Source: Neorhizobium vignae
GTDB taxonomy: Bacteria; Pseudomonadota; Alphaproteobacteria; Rhizobiales; Rhizobiaceae
Assembly: GCF_000732195.1 (NCBI RefSeq)
Contig: NZ_JNNU01000006.1
Coordinates: 62,001-126,000 of the forward strand
Direction: 5' to 3'
Length of the DNA: 64,000 bases
The translations under genes and the position numbers were made by a program. Below are positions 54,937-64,000 of this stretch, in pieces; within the stretch, counting starts at the first letter, position 1, and each line of letters begins with the position of its first letter. The notes below the pieces were generated by a model. The model made no database searches, had not been told where the DNA came from, and saw only the letters and a program-made list of their open reading frames with translations.

Positions 54937-54957
54937 TCATTGAAGTTCCCTCAGCGA

Positions 54958-56727
54958 TCAGGCCGGCTGTGCCACCGAGCCGCCAGGGTCTGCCGCTTCG
55001 TCGTCGGTCAGGATGCCGCTTGCCTTCAGCAGCGAGGCGAAGCGTCCGCCACTCGCGCTGAGTTCCTCATAACTGCCCATTTCGGCGACGCGTCCGTTCT
55101 CGAGGAAGATCACCTTGTTCGCATCGCGGACGGTCGAAAGCCGGTGGGCGATGATGAAGGTGGTGCGGTTTTCGCGGAGGCGGTCTATGGCCGTCTTGAC
55201 GCGCGCCTCGGTCTCGACGTCCAGCGCGCTGGTCGCCTCGTCGAGCACAAGGATCGGCGCGTTCTTGAGGATGGCGCGGGCAATGGCGATACGCTGGCGT
55301 TCGCCGCCGGACAACCGGTTGCCGCGCTCGCCGACCGGAGTCTCGTAGCCGTTCAACCGCGTTTCGATGAACTCGGCAGCGGCGGCGGCTTCTGCCGCCC
55401 TGGCGATTTCCTCCTCGCTCGCGCCCTCGCGGCCGAGGCGGATGTTCTCGCTGATCGACCGGTTCAGGAGGCCTGCATCCTGGAAGACGGTGGCGATGGA
55501 ATGGCGCAGCGATTTCCGCGTCACGGTGCCGATGTCGATGCCATCGATCAGGATCTCGCCTTCCTGGGGGTCGTAGACACGCTGCAGGAGGTTGATGAGC
55601 GTGGTCTTGCCGGCGCCGGTCGGGCCGACGATGGCGACGGTCTCTCCGGCTTTCGCCGTGAACGAGACGTTGTGGACGCCCTGGCTCGTGCTGGCGAAGC
55701 CAAAGGAGACATTGCGGAATTCCACATCGCCGCGCACTTCGCCGAGGTCGGCCGCATCTGCCGGCTCGGCGCGCTCTTCGACGGAATCCTCGAGGAGGAA
55801 GAAATCCTCGAGCTTGGCGCGCGCTTCGAAGATCTGGGTCGCGAACTGGCGCAGGAGGTCCAGACGACCGATCAGCAGGTTGGCGAAGCCGATGAAGGCC
55901 ACGACGTCGCCGACCCGGATTTCGCCGCGCTGAACCAGAAGTGTGCCGATGACCAGGATGACACCCATGGACACCGTCGAGGCGGTGCGGTTGAGGGCGC
56001 CGGCCAGGGCCCACCAGTCGAGCACCGGATATTGGGCGGCAAGCAGGTCCTTGGTATAGTCCTTGAGCGCCAGGGTCTCGGCCTCGATGCGATTGTAGCT
56101 ATGCAGCACCGATACGTTGCTGATCGCGTCGCTCACGTGGGAGAAGACCGTGTGATAGTGGTTTTCGACCGACGCCTGCCCCTCCTTGGTGCGGTTCATC
56201 ACCGTCACGCCGATGATCCAGTAGAGGATGCTCAGCACCAAAAGGACAAGGCTGAGCCGCCAGTCCATCGAGATCGCCGTGGGGACCAGCAGGACGAGCG
56301 CCACTGCGGTGGCGAGATGGGTACGCATGAATTCGAGCCAGAGGCCGAAGAGGCTCTCTGCCGCACGCAGCAGGGTGTGCAGCGCATGGGAGGTGCCGCG
56401 GGTGTGGTGCCAGGCGAGTGGCATGGAGATGATTCGTCCGAAAGCCTCTGTCAGCAGCGATGCGCGTCGGCCATGGGCGAGCCTGTCTGCTTCACGGGCG
56501 ACGAGCACATAGGCGACGGTATTGAAGACACCGAAGCCGGCCCATAACATCAGTACCGGCGTGACGGTACTGCCGGACGAAATGGCATCGATGATCCGGC
56601 CGAAAAGGATCGGTTCGGCAATGGTGATGACGGCAAGCACGATATTGGCGACGACGACGGCGGCGACGCGCCACTTGTTCTTCGCCAGATATTGGAGCGC
56701 TCGTGCGTAAACCTGGAACAGCGTCAA
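54958..56727 (-). CDS. ndvA: Cyclic beta-1,2-glucan ABC exporter
   Basis: 589 aa from TTG 56727. The start gives LTLFQVYARALQYLA, aligning with the known NdvA N-terminus (MSLFQVYARALQYL), with AAAGAGG 10 bases before it; the TTG at 56736 is too close to that site. An ABC type-1 exporter half: six membrane helices in residues 1-310, then the ATPase with Walker A GPTGAGKTT, signature RLSGGERQRIAIARAI, Walker B ILVLDEATSALD and the H-loop IAHRLSTV. It works as a homodimer to move cyclic beta-1,2-glucan to the periplasm. ndvB, its partner, is convergent. Confidence 0.95.
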   Translation of the reverse strand: MTLFQVYARALQYLAKNKWRVAAVVVANIVLAVITIAEPILFGRIIDAISSGSTVTPVLMLWAGFGVFNTVAYVLVAREADRLAHGRRASLLTEAFGRIISMPLAWHHTRGTSHALHTLLRAAESLFGLWLEFMRTHLATAVALVLLVPTAISMDWRLSLVLLVLSILYWIIGVTVMNRTKEGQASVENHYHTVFSHVSDAISNVSVLHSYNRIEAETLALKDYTKDLLAAQYPVLDWWALAGALNRTASTVSMGVILVIGTLLVQRGEIRVGDVVAFIGFANLLIGRLDLLRQFATQIFEARAKLEDFFLLEDSVEERAEPADAADLGEVRGDVEFRNVSFGFASTSQGVHNVSFTAKAGETVAIVGPTGAGKTTLINLLQRVYDPQEGEILIDGIDIGTVTRKSLRHSIATVFQDAGLLNRSISENIRLGREGASEEEIARAAEAAAAAEFIETRLNGYETPVGERGNRLSGGERQRIAIARAILKNAPILVLDEATSALDVETEARVKTAIDRLRENRTTFIIAHRLSTVRDANKVIFLENGRVAEMGSYEELSASGGRFASLLKASGILTDDEAADPGGSVAQPA

Positions 56728-57039
56728 CTGGCGCAACCTCTTTCATGTGGAGCCGCCATCGGGGCGGCGCCGGTAAATCTAGTGATCGGAAACGGCAATT
56801 CCGCGACGGGAGCCGGAGATAATACTCTTCTGCCAGAAATGTTTCATCGAGGGCAAGGCTTCCCGCATTCGGTGTCTTGAACCAGCCCGCGGCTTATTGC
56901 ACAAAGCCGTCAAGGGCTAGATTTCGCGGTATACCTTCAATGAATGATAACTATGCTAATCGATTGTGCATAAGGGAAGTAACTGAAATTTAACATAAAG
57001 AAAAGAATCGCCCGGAATGAACGCGGCGGGGAGCAAGCC
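56728..57039. other. 312-bp divergent region, ndvA and luxR
   Basis: It holds the promoters of both genes. The part at 56930-57010 is clearly AT-rich for this genome. Apart from the inverted repeat at 56952-56972 I see no gene or RNA element here. Confidence 0.5.
56952..56972. promoter_or_regulatory. Candidate lux-type box upstream of luxR
   Basis: A 21-bp imperfect inverted repeat, TATGC-N11-GCATA, with AATCGATT in its centre and one base out of register. It lies 68 bp before the luxR start. The size and symmetry resemble lux/tra boxes, so it could be bound by the LuxR protein or another dimeric regulator. Tentative. Confidence 0.35.
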
Positions 57040-57780
57040 TTGAATATTCATCTGGTCGTGCAACTCTTGGTACTCGTGGGCGAACTCAAGACCGAGGCGG
57101 AGCTGACGGCCCAGCTCGAATCCCTGCTGAAGGCCTATGGATTCGAATATTACGGACTGGTCATCCGGCCACGCTCCCTCCAGAATTCGGACGGTCTTGT
57201 CCTGGCCGGCTGCTGGCCGGAAGGCTGGCAGGAAATCTACGAAGCCCGCAAATATGCCCTGGTCGATCCGACCGTTCGTATGCTCAGCATCGCGCAAAGG
57301 CCGTTCCGCTGGCGAGATGCGGTCCTCAGGCTGCGGAACGATCCGCATCGGCAGCGCATGCAGCGGATGATGCAGGAGGGGACACGTTTCGGCCTTCAGG
57401 ACGGCTACGTGTTTCCGGTCTATGGCCGCAACGGCTTGCTCGGCAACATGACGCTCGGCGGCCGGCCGGTGGATCTCTCGCCCGCTGAAATGGCGCTGTT
57501 CGATGCCGCCGCCAAGAAGGCGTTCTGGCGTTTTCTGGACCTGCGCGGACAGGCGGAAGAGCTGGAGGCCGTCGCGAAGGTGGACACCCAGCTTACCCGT
57601 CGCGAGATGGAAGTCATCGTGCTGCTCGCCGACGGCCTGACCTCCAACGAGGTCGCGAAGTCGCTGGATATATCGAGCCATACGGTCGACTGGTACATCA
57701 ACGGGCTTCAGGAGAAGCTGCGCGCCAAGAACCGTCAGCATGTGGTCGCTTCGGCATTTCGCCTCGGCCTCATTGCCTGA
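57040..57780 (+). CDS. LuxR-family regulator with autoinducer-binding domain
   Basis: 246 aa. The N-terminal autoinducer-binding domain retains the acyl-homoserine-lactone pocket residues at the spacing of TraR: W63, Y67, D76, P77, W91 and G118. The C-terminal LuxR HTH is LTRREMEVIVLLADGLTSNE and VAKSLDISSHTVDWYINGLQ, with the conserved Glu, Leu and Gly. The start is TTG 57040 with GGGGAG upstream. No luxI-type synthase is in the window, so it is a LuxR solo as far as can be seen. It lies between ndvA (divergent) and pyc (same strand). Confidence 0.9.
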   Translation: MNIHLVVQLLVLVGELKTEAELTAQLESLLKAYGFEYYGLVIRPRSLQNSDGLVLAGCWPEGWQEIYEARKYALVDPTVRMLSIAQRPFRWRDAVLRLRNDPHRQRMQRMMQEGTRFGLQDGYVFPVYGRNGLLGNMTLGGRPVDLSPAEMALFDAAAKKAFWRFLDLRGQAEELEAVAKVDTQLTRREMEVIVLLADGLTSNEVAKSLDISSHTVDWYINGLQEKLRAKNRQHVVASAFRLGLIA

Positions 57781-57899
57781 GCGATTGGTCTTCTTGCGAC
57801 ACATCCGGTCTCCCCAAGAAATTGCGCTTGCCTGATTAAGGCAATACTGATTTCTTTGCAGTGCAGCATTACGTTCGATGGCGCCTGAGGAGATCCGTC

Positions 57900-60800
57900 T
57901 TGCCTATTTCCAAGATCTTAGTTGCCAACCGCTCCGAAATAGCGATCCGGGTCTTCCGTGCGGCCAATGAGCTCGGCATCAAGACTGTTGCGATCTGGGC
58001 GGAAGAGGACAAGCTTTCGCTGCATCGGTTCAAGGCCGATGAGAGCTATCAGGTCGGTCGCGGGCCCCATCTTTCCAAGGACATGGGGCCGATCGAAAGC
58101 TATCTTTCGATTCCGGAAGTGATCCGCGTCGCCAAGCTTTCCGGCGCCGACGCCATTCATCCGGGATACGGCCTGCTTTCCGAAAGTCCGGAATTCGTGG
58201 AGGCCTGCAACGATGCAGGCATCATCTTCATCGGCCCTCGGCCGGATACGATGCGCCAGCTCGGCAACAAGGTCGCGGCCCGCAACCTGGCGATTTCGGT
58301 CGGCGTGCCGGTGGTGCCGGCGACCGAACCGCTGCCGGACGACATGGCCGAAGTCGCCAAGATGGCCGAGGAAATCGGTTATCCGGTGATGCTCAAGGCG
58401 TCCTGGGGCGGCGGCGGGCGCGGCATGCGCGCCATTCGCGATCCGAAGGACCTCGTCAAGGAAGTGACCGAGGCCAAGCGCGAGGCGATGGCCGCCTTCG
58501 GCAAGGACGAGGTCTATCTCGAAAAGCTCGTCGAGCGCGCCCGCCACGTGGAGAGCCAGATCCTTGGCGACACCCATGGCAATGTGGTGCATCTCTTCGA
58601 GCGCGACTGTTCGATCCAGCGCCGTAACCAGAAGGTCGTGGAGCGCGCGCCGGCACCCTATCTGTCGGAAGCCCAGCGGGCTGAACTGGCGGCCTATTCG
58701 CTGAAGATCGCCGCTGCGACCAATTATGTCGGCGCCGGCACTGTCGAATACCTGATGGATGCCGATACCGGAAAATTCTACTTCATCGAGGTGAACCCGC
58801 GCATCCAGGTCGAGCATACGGTAACCGAGGTCGTCACCGGCATCGATATCGTCAAGGCGCAGATCCATATCCTCGAGGGTTTTGCGATCGGCACGCCTGA
58901 ATCCGGCGTGCCGGCTCAAGCTGACATCCGCCTCCACGGCCACGCGCTGCAATGCCGTATCACCACCGAAGATCCGGAACACAATTTCATCCCGGATTAC
59001 GGCCGCATCACCGCCTACCGATCGGCTGCCGGTTTCGGCATCCGTCTCGACGGCGGCACCGCCTATTCCGGTGCTGTCATCACCCGTTATTACGATCCGC
59101 TGCTGGTCAAGGTGACGGCCGCCGGCTCGACGCCGGCCGAAGCGATCAGCCGCATGGACCGGGCGCTCAGGGAATTCCGCATCCGCGGCGTTGCCACCAA
59201 CCTGACCTTCCTCGAAGCGATCATCGGCCATCCGAAATTCCGCGACAATTCCTATACGACGCGGTTCATCGATACGACGCCGGAACTGTTCGAGCAGGTC
59301 AAGCGCCAGGACCGCGCCACCAAGCTCTTGACCTATCTCGCCGACGTCACCGTCAACGGCCATCCGGAAACCAAGGGCCGGCCGGCACCGTCCGAGCATA
59401 GCGCCAAGCCTGTCCTGCCCTATATCAACGGCCCGGTCCCGGACGGAACCAAGCAGCTCCTCGACACGCTCGGTCCGAAAAAATTCGGCGAGTGGATGCG
59501 CAATGAAAAGCGCGTGCTGATGACCGATACGACGATGCGCGACGGCCATCAGTCGCTGCTGGCCACCCGCATGCGCACCTATGACATCGCGCGGGTCGCC
59601 GGGGTCTATGCGCGGGCGCTGCCGAACCTGTTCTCGCTGGAATGCTGGGGCGGCGCGACGTTCGACGTTTCGATGCGCTTCCTGACCGAAGATCCGTGGG
59701 AACGTCTGGCGATGATCCGCGAGGACGCGCCGAACCTGCTGTTGCAGATGCTTTTGCGCGGCGCCAACGGGGTCGGCTACAAGAACTATCCCGACAACGT
59801 GGTGAAGTATTTCGTCGCCCAGGCCGCCCGGGGCGGTATCGACCTCTTCCGTGTCTTCGACTGCCTCAACTGGGTCGAGAACATGCGCGTCTCGATGGAT
59901 GCGATCAACGAGGAGAACAAGCTTTGCGAGGCGGCGATCTGCTATACGGGCGATCTCCTGAACTCCGCGCGCCCGAAATACGACCTCAAGTATTACGTCT
60001 CGCTGGCCGAGGAGCTGGAGAAGGCGGGCGCCCATATCATCGCGCTGAAGGACATGGCCGGTCTCCTGAAGCCGGCTGCGGCGCGGGTGCTGTTCAAGGC
60101 GCTGCGCCAGGCGACCTCGCTGCCGATCCATTTCCACACCCATGACACGTCCGGCATCTCGGCCGCGACGGTGCTTGCGGCGGTCGACGCGGGCGTCGAC
60201 GCGGTCGATGCGGCGATGGACGCGGTATCCGGCAATACGTCCCAGCCCTGCCTCGGCTCGATCGTCGAAGCGCTGTCCGGCACCGAACGCGATCCGGGCC
60301 TCGATCCGGAATGGATCCGCCGCATCTCCTTCTACTGGGAAGCGGTGCGCGGCCAGTATGCCGCCTTCGAAAGCGACCTCAAGGGACCGGCCTCGGAAGT
60401 CTATCTGCATGAAATGCCCGGCGGCCAGTTCACCAACCTCAAGGAACAGGCCCGCTCGCTCGGGCTTGAAACCCGCTGGCACAAGGTCGCCCAGACCTAT
60501 GCGGATGTGAACCAGATGTTCGGCGACATCGTCAAGGTGACGCCGTCCTCCAAGGTGGTCGGCGACATGGCGCTGATGATGGTCTCCCAGGACCTGACGG
60601 TCGCCGATGTCGAAAATCCCGCGAAGGACATCGCATTTCCGGATTCGGTCGTGTCGATGCTGAAGGGCGATCTCGGACAGCCCCCCGGCGGCTGGCCGGA
60701 AGCGCTGCAGAAGAAGGCGCTGAAGGGCGAACAACCCTATACGGCGGTGCCCGGCTCGCTTTTGCCACCCGCTGACCTCGCTGCGGAGCGAAAGGTCATC

Positions 60801-61361
60801 GAGGACAAGCTGGAACGCAAGGTCAGCGATTTCGAGTTCGCCTCCTACCTCATGTATCCCAAGGTCTTTACCGACTTCGCGCTTGCCTCGGACACCTACG
60901 GCCCGGTCTCGGTTCTGCCGACGCATGCCTATTTCTACGGGCTCGGCGATGGCGAGGAAATGTTCGCCGATATCGAGCGCGGCAAGACGCTTGTTGTCGT
61001 CAACCAGGCGATGAGCGGCACGGACGCCCAAGGCATGGTCACCGTGTTCTTCGAACTCAACGGCCAGCCGCGCCGCATCAAGGTGCCGGACCGCGCGCAC
61101 GGGGCTTCCGGCAGTGCGGTGCGCCGCAAGGCGGATATCGGCAATGCCGCCCATCTCGGCGCACCGATGCCGGGCGTCATCAGTCGCGTCTTTGCGACAA
61201 CCGGCCAGGCGGTCAAGGCCGGCGACGTGCTGCTCTCCATCGAGGCGATGAAGATGGAAACGGCGCTGCATGCCGAAAAGGACGGAACCATCGCCGAGGT
61301 CCTCGTCAAGGCCGGCGACCAGATCGACGCCAAGGATCTGCTGATCGTTTATGGCGGCTGA
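57900..61361 (+). CDS. pyc: Pyruvate carboxylase
   Basis: 1153 aa from TTG 57900, matching the 1154-aa Rhizobium etli enzyme. TGAGGAG lies 8 bases before the TTG; an upstream GTG at 57861 would add a stretch that is not conserved. Domains in order: biotin carboxylase (SKILVANRSEIAIRVF, ATP-grasp GGGGRGMRA, FIEVNPRIQVEHTVTE), residues 1-460; carboxyltransferase TIM barrel (TDTTMRDGHQSLLATRMRT, metal and pyruvate site), about 530-830; PC tetramerisation; and the biotinyl domain with K1118 in EAMKMET. It makes oxaloacetate from pyruvate for gluconeogenesis and anaplerosis. Confidence 0.97.
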   Translation: MPISKILVANRSEIAIRVFRAANELGIKTVAIWAEEDKLSLHRFKADESYQVGRGPHLSKDMGPIESYLSIPEVIRVAKLSGADAIHPGYGLLSESPEFVEACNDAGIIFIGPRPDTMRQLGNKVAARNLAISVGVPVVPATEPLPDDMAEVAKMAEEIGYPVMLKASWGGGGRGMRAIRDPKDLVKEVTEAKREAMAAFGKDEVYLEKLVERARHVESQILGDTHGNVVHLFERDCSIQRRNQKVVERAPAPYLSEAQRAELAAYSLKIAAATNYVGAGTVEYLMDADTGKFYFIEVNPRIQVEHTVTEVVTGIDIVKAQIHILEGFAIGTPESGVPAQADIRLHGHALQCRITTEDPEHNFIPDYGRITAYRSAAGFGIRLDGGTAYSGAVITRYYDPLLVKVTAAGSTPAEAISRMDRALREFRIRGVATNLTFLEAIIGHPKFRDNSYTTRFIDTTPELFEQVKRQDRATKLLTYLADVTVNGHPETKGRPAPSEHSAKPVLPYINGPVPDGTKQLLDTLGPKKFGEWMRNEKRVLMTDTTMRDGHQSLLATRMRTYDIARVAGVYARALPNLFSLECWGGATFDVSMRFLTEDPWERLAMIREDAPNLLLQMLLRGANGVGYKNYPDNVVKYFVAQAARGGIDLFRVFDCLNWVENMRVSMDAINEENKLCEAAICYTGDLLNSARPKYDLKYYVSLAEELEKAGAHIIALKDMAGLLKPAAARVLFKALRQATSLPIHFHTHDTSGISAATVLAAVDAGVDAVDAAMDAVSGNTSQPCLGSIVEALSGTERDPGLDPEWIRRISFYWEAVRGQYAAFESDLKGPASEVYLHEMPGGQFTNLKEQARSLGLETRWHKVAQTYADVNQMFGDIVKVTPSSKVVGDMALMMVSQDLTVADVENPAKDIAFPDSVVSMLKGDLGQPPGGWPEALQKKALKGEQPYTAVPGSLLPPADLAAERKVIEDKLERKVSDFEFASYLMYPKVFTDFALASDTYGPVSVLPTHAYFYGLGDGEEMFADIERGKTLVVVNQAMSGTDAQGMVTVFFELNGQPRRIKVPDRAHGASGSAVRRKADIGNAAHLGAPMPGVISRVFATTGQAVKAGDVLLSIEAMKMETALHAEKDGTIAEVLVKAGDQIDAKDLLIVYGG

Positions 61362-61372
61362 TTTCAGCCGCC
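61353..61372 (+). terminator. Hairpin overlapping the pyc stop
   Basis: GGCGGCTG (61353-61360) pairs with CAGCCGCC (61365-61372), an 8-bp perfect stem with loop ATTT that includes the TGA stop. The trailing TTCCC is short of a good T-run, so the terminator is likely weak. Confidence 0.55.
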
Positions 61373-61686
61373 TTCCCTGGCTGCCCGGACTTTCCCTCCG
61401 AGCCGTTCACCGAAAATAGCTATCAGGCCGGCGCTCTCGATCAGGGGTGCGCCGGCGCTGTTGTTAGCGGCCGGCAGATCGCCCAGATCACGAAAACGAG
61501 CGCCGTATATGATGCGGATTGTTGACCGATCGGAACCAAAGTTTTCGGGCGTGGTCAATTGCGGCGAACTTTTCTTTCCGTTGTGGGTTTCGCCTCGACA
61601 CAATTTGTGAGAGGCAGGACGTCTTCGTAGCGTTGCAAATTCAATCGATTTAAATATGTTCGCGACGATCGAAAAGGAACCTACCC
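61373..61686. other. 314-bp intergenic region, pyc and MFS
   Basis: It contains the MFS promoter. The last 60 bp are AT-rich (CAAATTCAATCGATTTAAATATG). An open minus-strand frame of 79 codons (61364-61603) has no clear ribosome-binding site or recognisable sequence and is not called. Confidence 0.5.
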
Positions 61687-62877
61687 ATGGATAGTCGCGC
61701 GCCCTCCAACGCTTCCTCTGGCTCCCGAATTTTCATCACCCGCGAACGGATCGGTGTGTCGCTGCTCTTCCTGATGAACGGCTTCATGGTCGGTGCCTGG
61801 GCGCCGAAAATCCCGGAATTTGCGAGCCGGCTGGGCTTGAGCGAGAGCGCGCTCGGGCTGATGATCCTGACCTTCGGCCTCGGATCGCTGGTGATGATGC
61901 CGCTTGCGGGAAGCCAGATCGCCCGTTTCGGATCGAGCCAGGTTTCCAAATATATCGCGGTGCTGCTGACGCCGACATTGCTGCTCCTCACCTGGGTCGG
62001 CAGCATCTGGTCGGGCGCCGCGGCAATCTTCCTTTTCGGCGGCCTGATCGGCGCCATGGACGTGGCGATGAACGCCAATGCGGTCTCGGTCGAGAAAAGA
62101 ATGCGCCGCGCGATCATGTCGTCCTGCCATGCATTCTGGAGCCTCGGCGGATTGCTGGGATCCTCGACGGGCGGTTTCCTGATCGAACATATCGGCGTTT
62201 CCGCGCATGCCGTCCTGGTCACCGTGCTGGCCGCCGTGATGATTCTTGCTGCCTGGCGGGCCCTCCTGCACGACGCGCCGAATCCGGACGAAGCCAGGCA
62301 CGGCGGAAGCCGCCTGCCGCGTTCGCCGCTGCCCTGGCTGATCGGCATCATGGCGCTGTTCTGCATGATCCCGGAAGGTGCGATCCTCGATTGGGGTGCG
62401 CTCTATCTCCGCAACGAGCTTGCAGCATCCGTCACGCTTTCCGGCTTCGCATTCGCGGCGTTTTCGCTCACCATGGCGGCGATGCGCTTTGCGGGCGACC
62501 TGATCCGCGACCGTTTCGGCGCGGTGAAGACGCTGCGGGTCTGCGCCGTCATCTCGATTTTCGGCCTGCTGCTGATCGGCTTTGCGCAGAATGCGCCGAT
62601 GGCGATCGCCGGTTTTGCGCTGACGGGCATCGGCATTTCCAACATCGTGCCGATCGCCTTTTCAGCGGCCGGCAACCTGCCGGGCATGGCCGCCGGCGTC
62701 GGGCTCTCGGTGGTCACGACCATGGGCTATTCCGGCATTCTGGTCGCGCCATCCGCCATCGGCTTCATTGCCGAGCACACCGGCCTTGCGATCATCTTCG
62801 CCGGCCTTTCGGCGCTCATCGTCGTGGTGCTGATACTCTCGCCTTTGGCCAAACATGCGGACACGGCGCATCACTAG
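61687..62877 (+). CDS. Major facilitator superfamily transporter
   Basis: 396 aa with about twelve membrane helices. N-terminal features: GVSLLFLMNGFMVGAWAPKIPEFASRLGLSE and LMILTFGLGSLVMMPLAGSQI. The layout resembles the YbjJ-type MFS group (sugar or drug-like efflux of uncertain substrate). A second half begins near residue 215 (PWLIGIMALFCMIPEGAILDW), keeping a charged residue pair (E, D) within the membrane that often couples protons. The start ATG has AAAGGA 7-12 bases upstream. No operon partner is obvious; ispG starts 126 bp later on the same strand. Confidence 0.85.
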   Translation: MDSRAPSNASSGSRIFITRERIGVSLLFLMNGFMVGAWAPKIPEFASRLGLSESALGLMILTFGLGSLVMMPLAGSQIARFGSSQVSKYIAVLLTPTLLLLTWVGSIWSGAAAIFLFGGLIGAMDVAMNANAVSVEKRMRRAIMSSCHAFWSLGGLLGSSTGGFLIEHIGVSAHAVLVTVLAAVMILAAWRALLHDAPNPDEARHGGSRLPRSPLPWLIGIMALFCMIPEGAILDWGALYLRNELAASVTLSGFAFAAFSLTMAAMRFAGDLIRDRFGAVKTLRVCAVISIFGLLLIGFAQNAPMAIAGFALTGIGISNIVPIAFSAAGNLPGMAAGVGLSVVTTMGYSGILVAPSAIGFIAEHTGLAIIFAGLSALIVVVLILSPLAKHADTAHH

Positions 62878-63003
62878 GTGCGTCAGCCTGCCGGGCTGGA
62901 ACAGGTAAGGTCGGTGCGATAAAGTGAGTGTCGCGGCGGTTGACAAGCCGCGAGCCATACGCCACCTGAAAGGCGCTTCATTCCCAAAGCGACGAGACTT
63001 CCG

Positions 63004-64000
63004 ATGACCGCACCCATCGACTACGACCCGAAACCGCGCCGCGCCACAGTCGCCGTCGATGTCGGCGGCGTCATTGTCGGGGGAGGCGCGCCTGTCGTCG
63101 TGCAGTCAATGACCAATACCGATACCGCCGATATCGATGGTACGGTCGCCCAGGTCGCGGCGCTCTACAAGGCCGGTTCGGAAATCGTCCGCATCACCGT
63201 CGATCGCGACGAGAGTGCCGCCGCGGTGCCGAAGATCCGCGAACGTCTGCTGCGGCTCGGCATGGATGTGCCGCTGGTCGGAGACTTCCATTATATCGGC
63301 CATAAGTTGCTGGCAGACCATCCGGCCTGCGCCGAGGCGCTGGCGAAATACCGCATCAATCCCGGCAATGTCGGTTTCAAGGACAAGAAGGACAAGCAGT
63401 TCGCCGACATCATCGAGATGGCGATCCGCTACGACAAGCCCGTCCGGATCGGCGTCAACTGGGGTTCGCTGGACCAGGATCTCCTGACCACGCTGATGGA
63501 CCGCAACGCAGCAGATGGTTCGCCGCTGTCGGCGCGCCAGGTCATGCACGAGGCGATCGTTCAGTCGGCACTGATTTCCGCCGAGCTCGCCGAGCAGATC
63601 GGCCTGCCGCGCAACCGTATCATCCTGTCGGCCAAGGTCAGCCAGGTGCAGGACCTGATCGCCGTCTATTCGATGCTTGCCGAGCGCTCCAACCATGCGC
63701 TGCATCTCGGTCTGACCGAAGCCGGCATGGGCTCCAAGGGCATCGTTGCCTCGTCGGCGGCCATGGGCTACGTGCTGCAGCACGGGATCGGCGACACGAT
63801 CCGCGTTTCGCTGACGCCTGAACCGAACGGCGACCGTACCCGCGAAGTGCAGGTGGCGCAGGAACTGTTGCAGGTCATGGGCTTCCGCCAGTTCGTTCCC
63901 GTCGTCGCCGCCTGTCCCGGCTGTGGCCGCACCACCTCGACGGTGTTCCAGGAACTCGCCCAGAACATCCAGAACGACCTGCGCAAGAACATGCCGGTCT
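63004..64000 (+). CDS. ispG: 4-hydroxy-3-methylbut-2-en-1-yl diphosphate synthase, 3'-truncated
   Basis: 332 codons are open from ATG 63004 to the end of the window; the rest lies beyond it. It begins [20 protein letters not shown] and has [10 protein letters not shown], then [31 protein letters not shown] and [14 protein letters not shown], all IspG/GcpE TIM-barrel landmarks. [14 protein letters not shown] supplies two of the three [4Fe-4S] Cys; the third is beyond the window. It makes HMBPP in the MEP isoprenoid pathway, using reducing power from flavodoxin or ferredoxin. Confidence 0.96.
   Translation, partial: MTAPIDYDPKPRRATVAVDVGGVIVGGGAPVVVQSMTNTDTADIDGTVAQVAALYKAGSEIVRITVDRDESAAAVPKIRERLLRLGMDVPLVGDFHYIGHKLLADHPACAEALAKYRINPGNVGFKDKKDKQFADIIEMAIRYDKPVRIGVNWGSLDQDLLTTLMDRNAADGSPLSARQVMHEAIVQSALISAELAEQIGLPRNRIILSAKVSQVQDLIAVYSMLAERSNHALHLGLTEAGMGSKGIVASSAAMGYVLQHGIGDTIRVSLTPEPNGDRTREVQVAQELLQVMGFRQFVPVVAACPGCGRTTSTVFQELAQNIQNDLRKNMPV

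Noticed and set aside
57918..61271. 1117-codon open frame antisense to pyc
   Set aside because: Same GC-shadow effect; the sense strand is an unambiguous pyruvate carboxylase.
61364..61603. 79-codon minus-strand frame after pyc
   Set aside because: No Shine-Dalgarno, no recognisable motif, and it overlaps the pyc terminator hairpin.

Overview
The window is high-GC DNA from an alphaproteobacterium, almost certainly a member of the Rhizobiaceae (Rhizobium/Neorhizobium/Agrobacterium type). The strongest evidence is the full-length cyclic beta-1,2-glucan synthase ndvB (chvB) beside its exporter ndvA (chvA). Supporting evidence is a pyruvate carboxylase of the rhizobial size, rhizobial-type intergenic palindromes, frequent GTG/TTG starts and the Dpp-type peptide transporter. 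I cannot name the species from sequence alone. I see no tRNA, rRNA, CRISPR array, transposase or integrase.

Region 1 (1-11,000) is an aromatic (lignin-type) catabolic island. It begins inside an extradiol ring-cleavage dioxygenase, followed by the 4-oxalomesaconate module galB, galC/ligK and galD, which ends in pyruvate and oxaloacetate, and by a 6PGDH-like DUF1932 oxidoreductase. A GntR/FCD regulator follows, then a LigM-type tetrahydrofolate-dependent O-demethylase with a metF-like reductase to handle the methyl-THF. Next come a LysR regulator with two DNA-binding domains, an IclR regulator and an ACMSD/LigW-like amidohydrolase decarboxylase. GTATAC-centred palindromes, including one perfect 16-bp copy, lie before the GntR and ligM genes and look like the operators of this regulon. 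The likely flow is carboxylated or methoxylated aromatic acid to vanillate or 3-O-methylgallate, then to catechol or gallate, ring cleavage, and central metabolism.

Region 2 (11,000-23,400) starts with a metallo-beta-lactamase-fold protein carrying a rubredoxin-like zinc ribbon, a membrane acyltransferase and a DUF2239 protein. An apparent operon follows: SDR, fused TRAP permease DctQM, TRAP binding protein, IclR regulator, SCP-x-type thiolase, an acyl-CoA synthetase fused to two C-terminal PPC/DUF296-like domains, and a second SDR. This set can import an acid, oxidise it, activate it with CoA and cleave it thiolytically, as expected for aromatic side-chain shortening feeding Region 1. The three-part synthetase is the most novel item in the window.

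Region 3 (23,400-46,000) holds a secreted alpha-2-macroglobulin (thioester CAEQ) with its usual partner PbpC. About 1 kb of repeat-rich intergenic DNA follows, then the dppABCDF transporter on the minus strand. The rest is an AbgB-like M20 hydrolase, a class III aminotransferase, a PLD/cardiolipin synthase with an EEP-family hydrolase, a threonine dehydratase-like enzyme, a small membrane protein and a second M20 amidohydrolase. Peptide and amino-acid salvage dominates.

Region 4 (46,000-64,000) is core rhizobial chromosome: ndvB and ndvA converge on a perfect 15-bp terminator stem, followed by an AHL-competent LuxR solo, pyc, an MFS transporter and the 5' part of ispG, which runs off the window.
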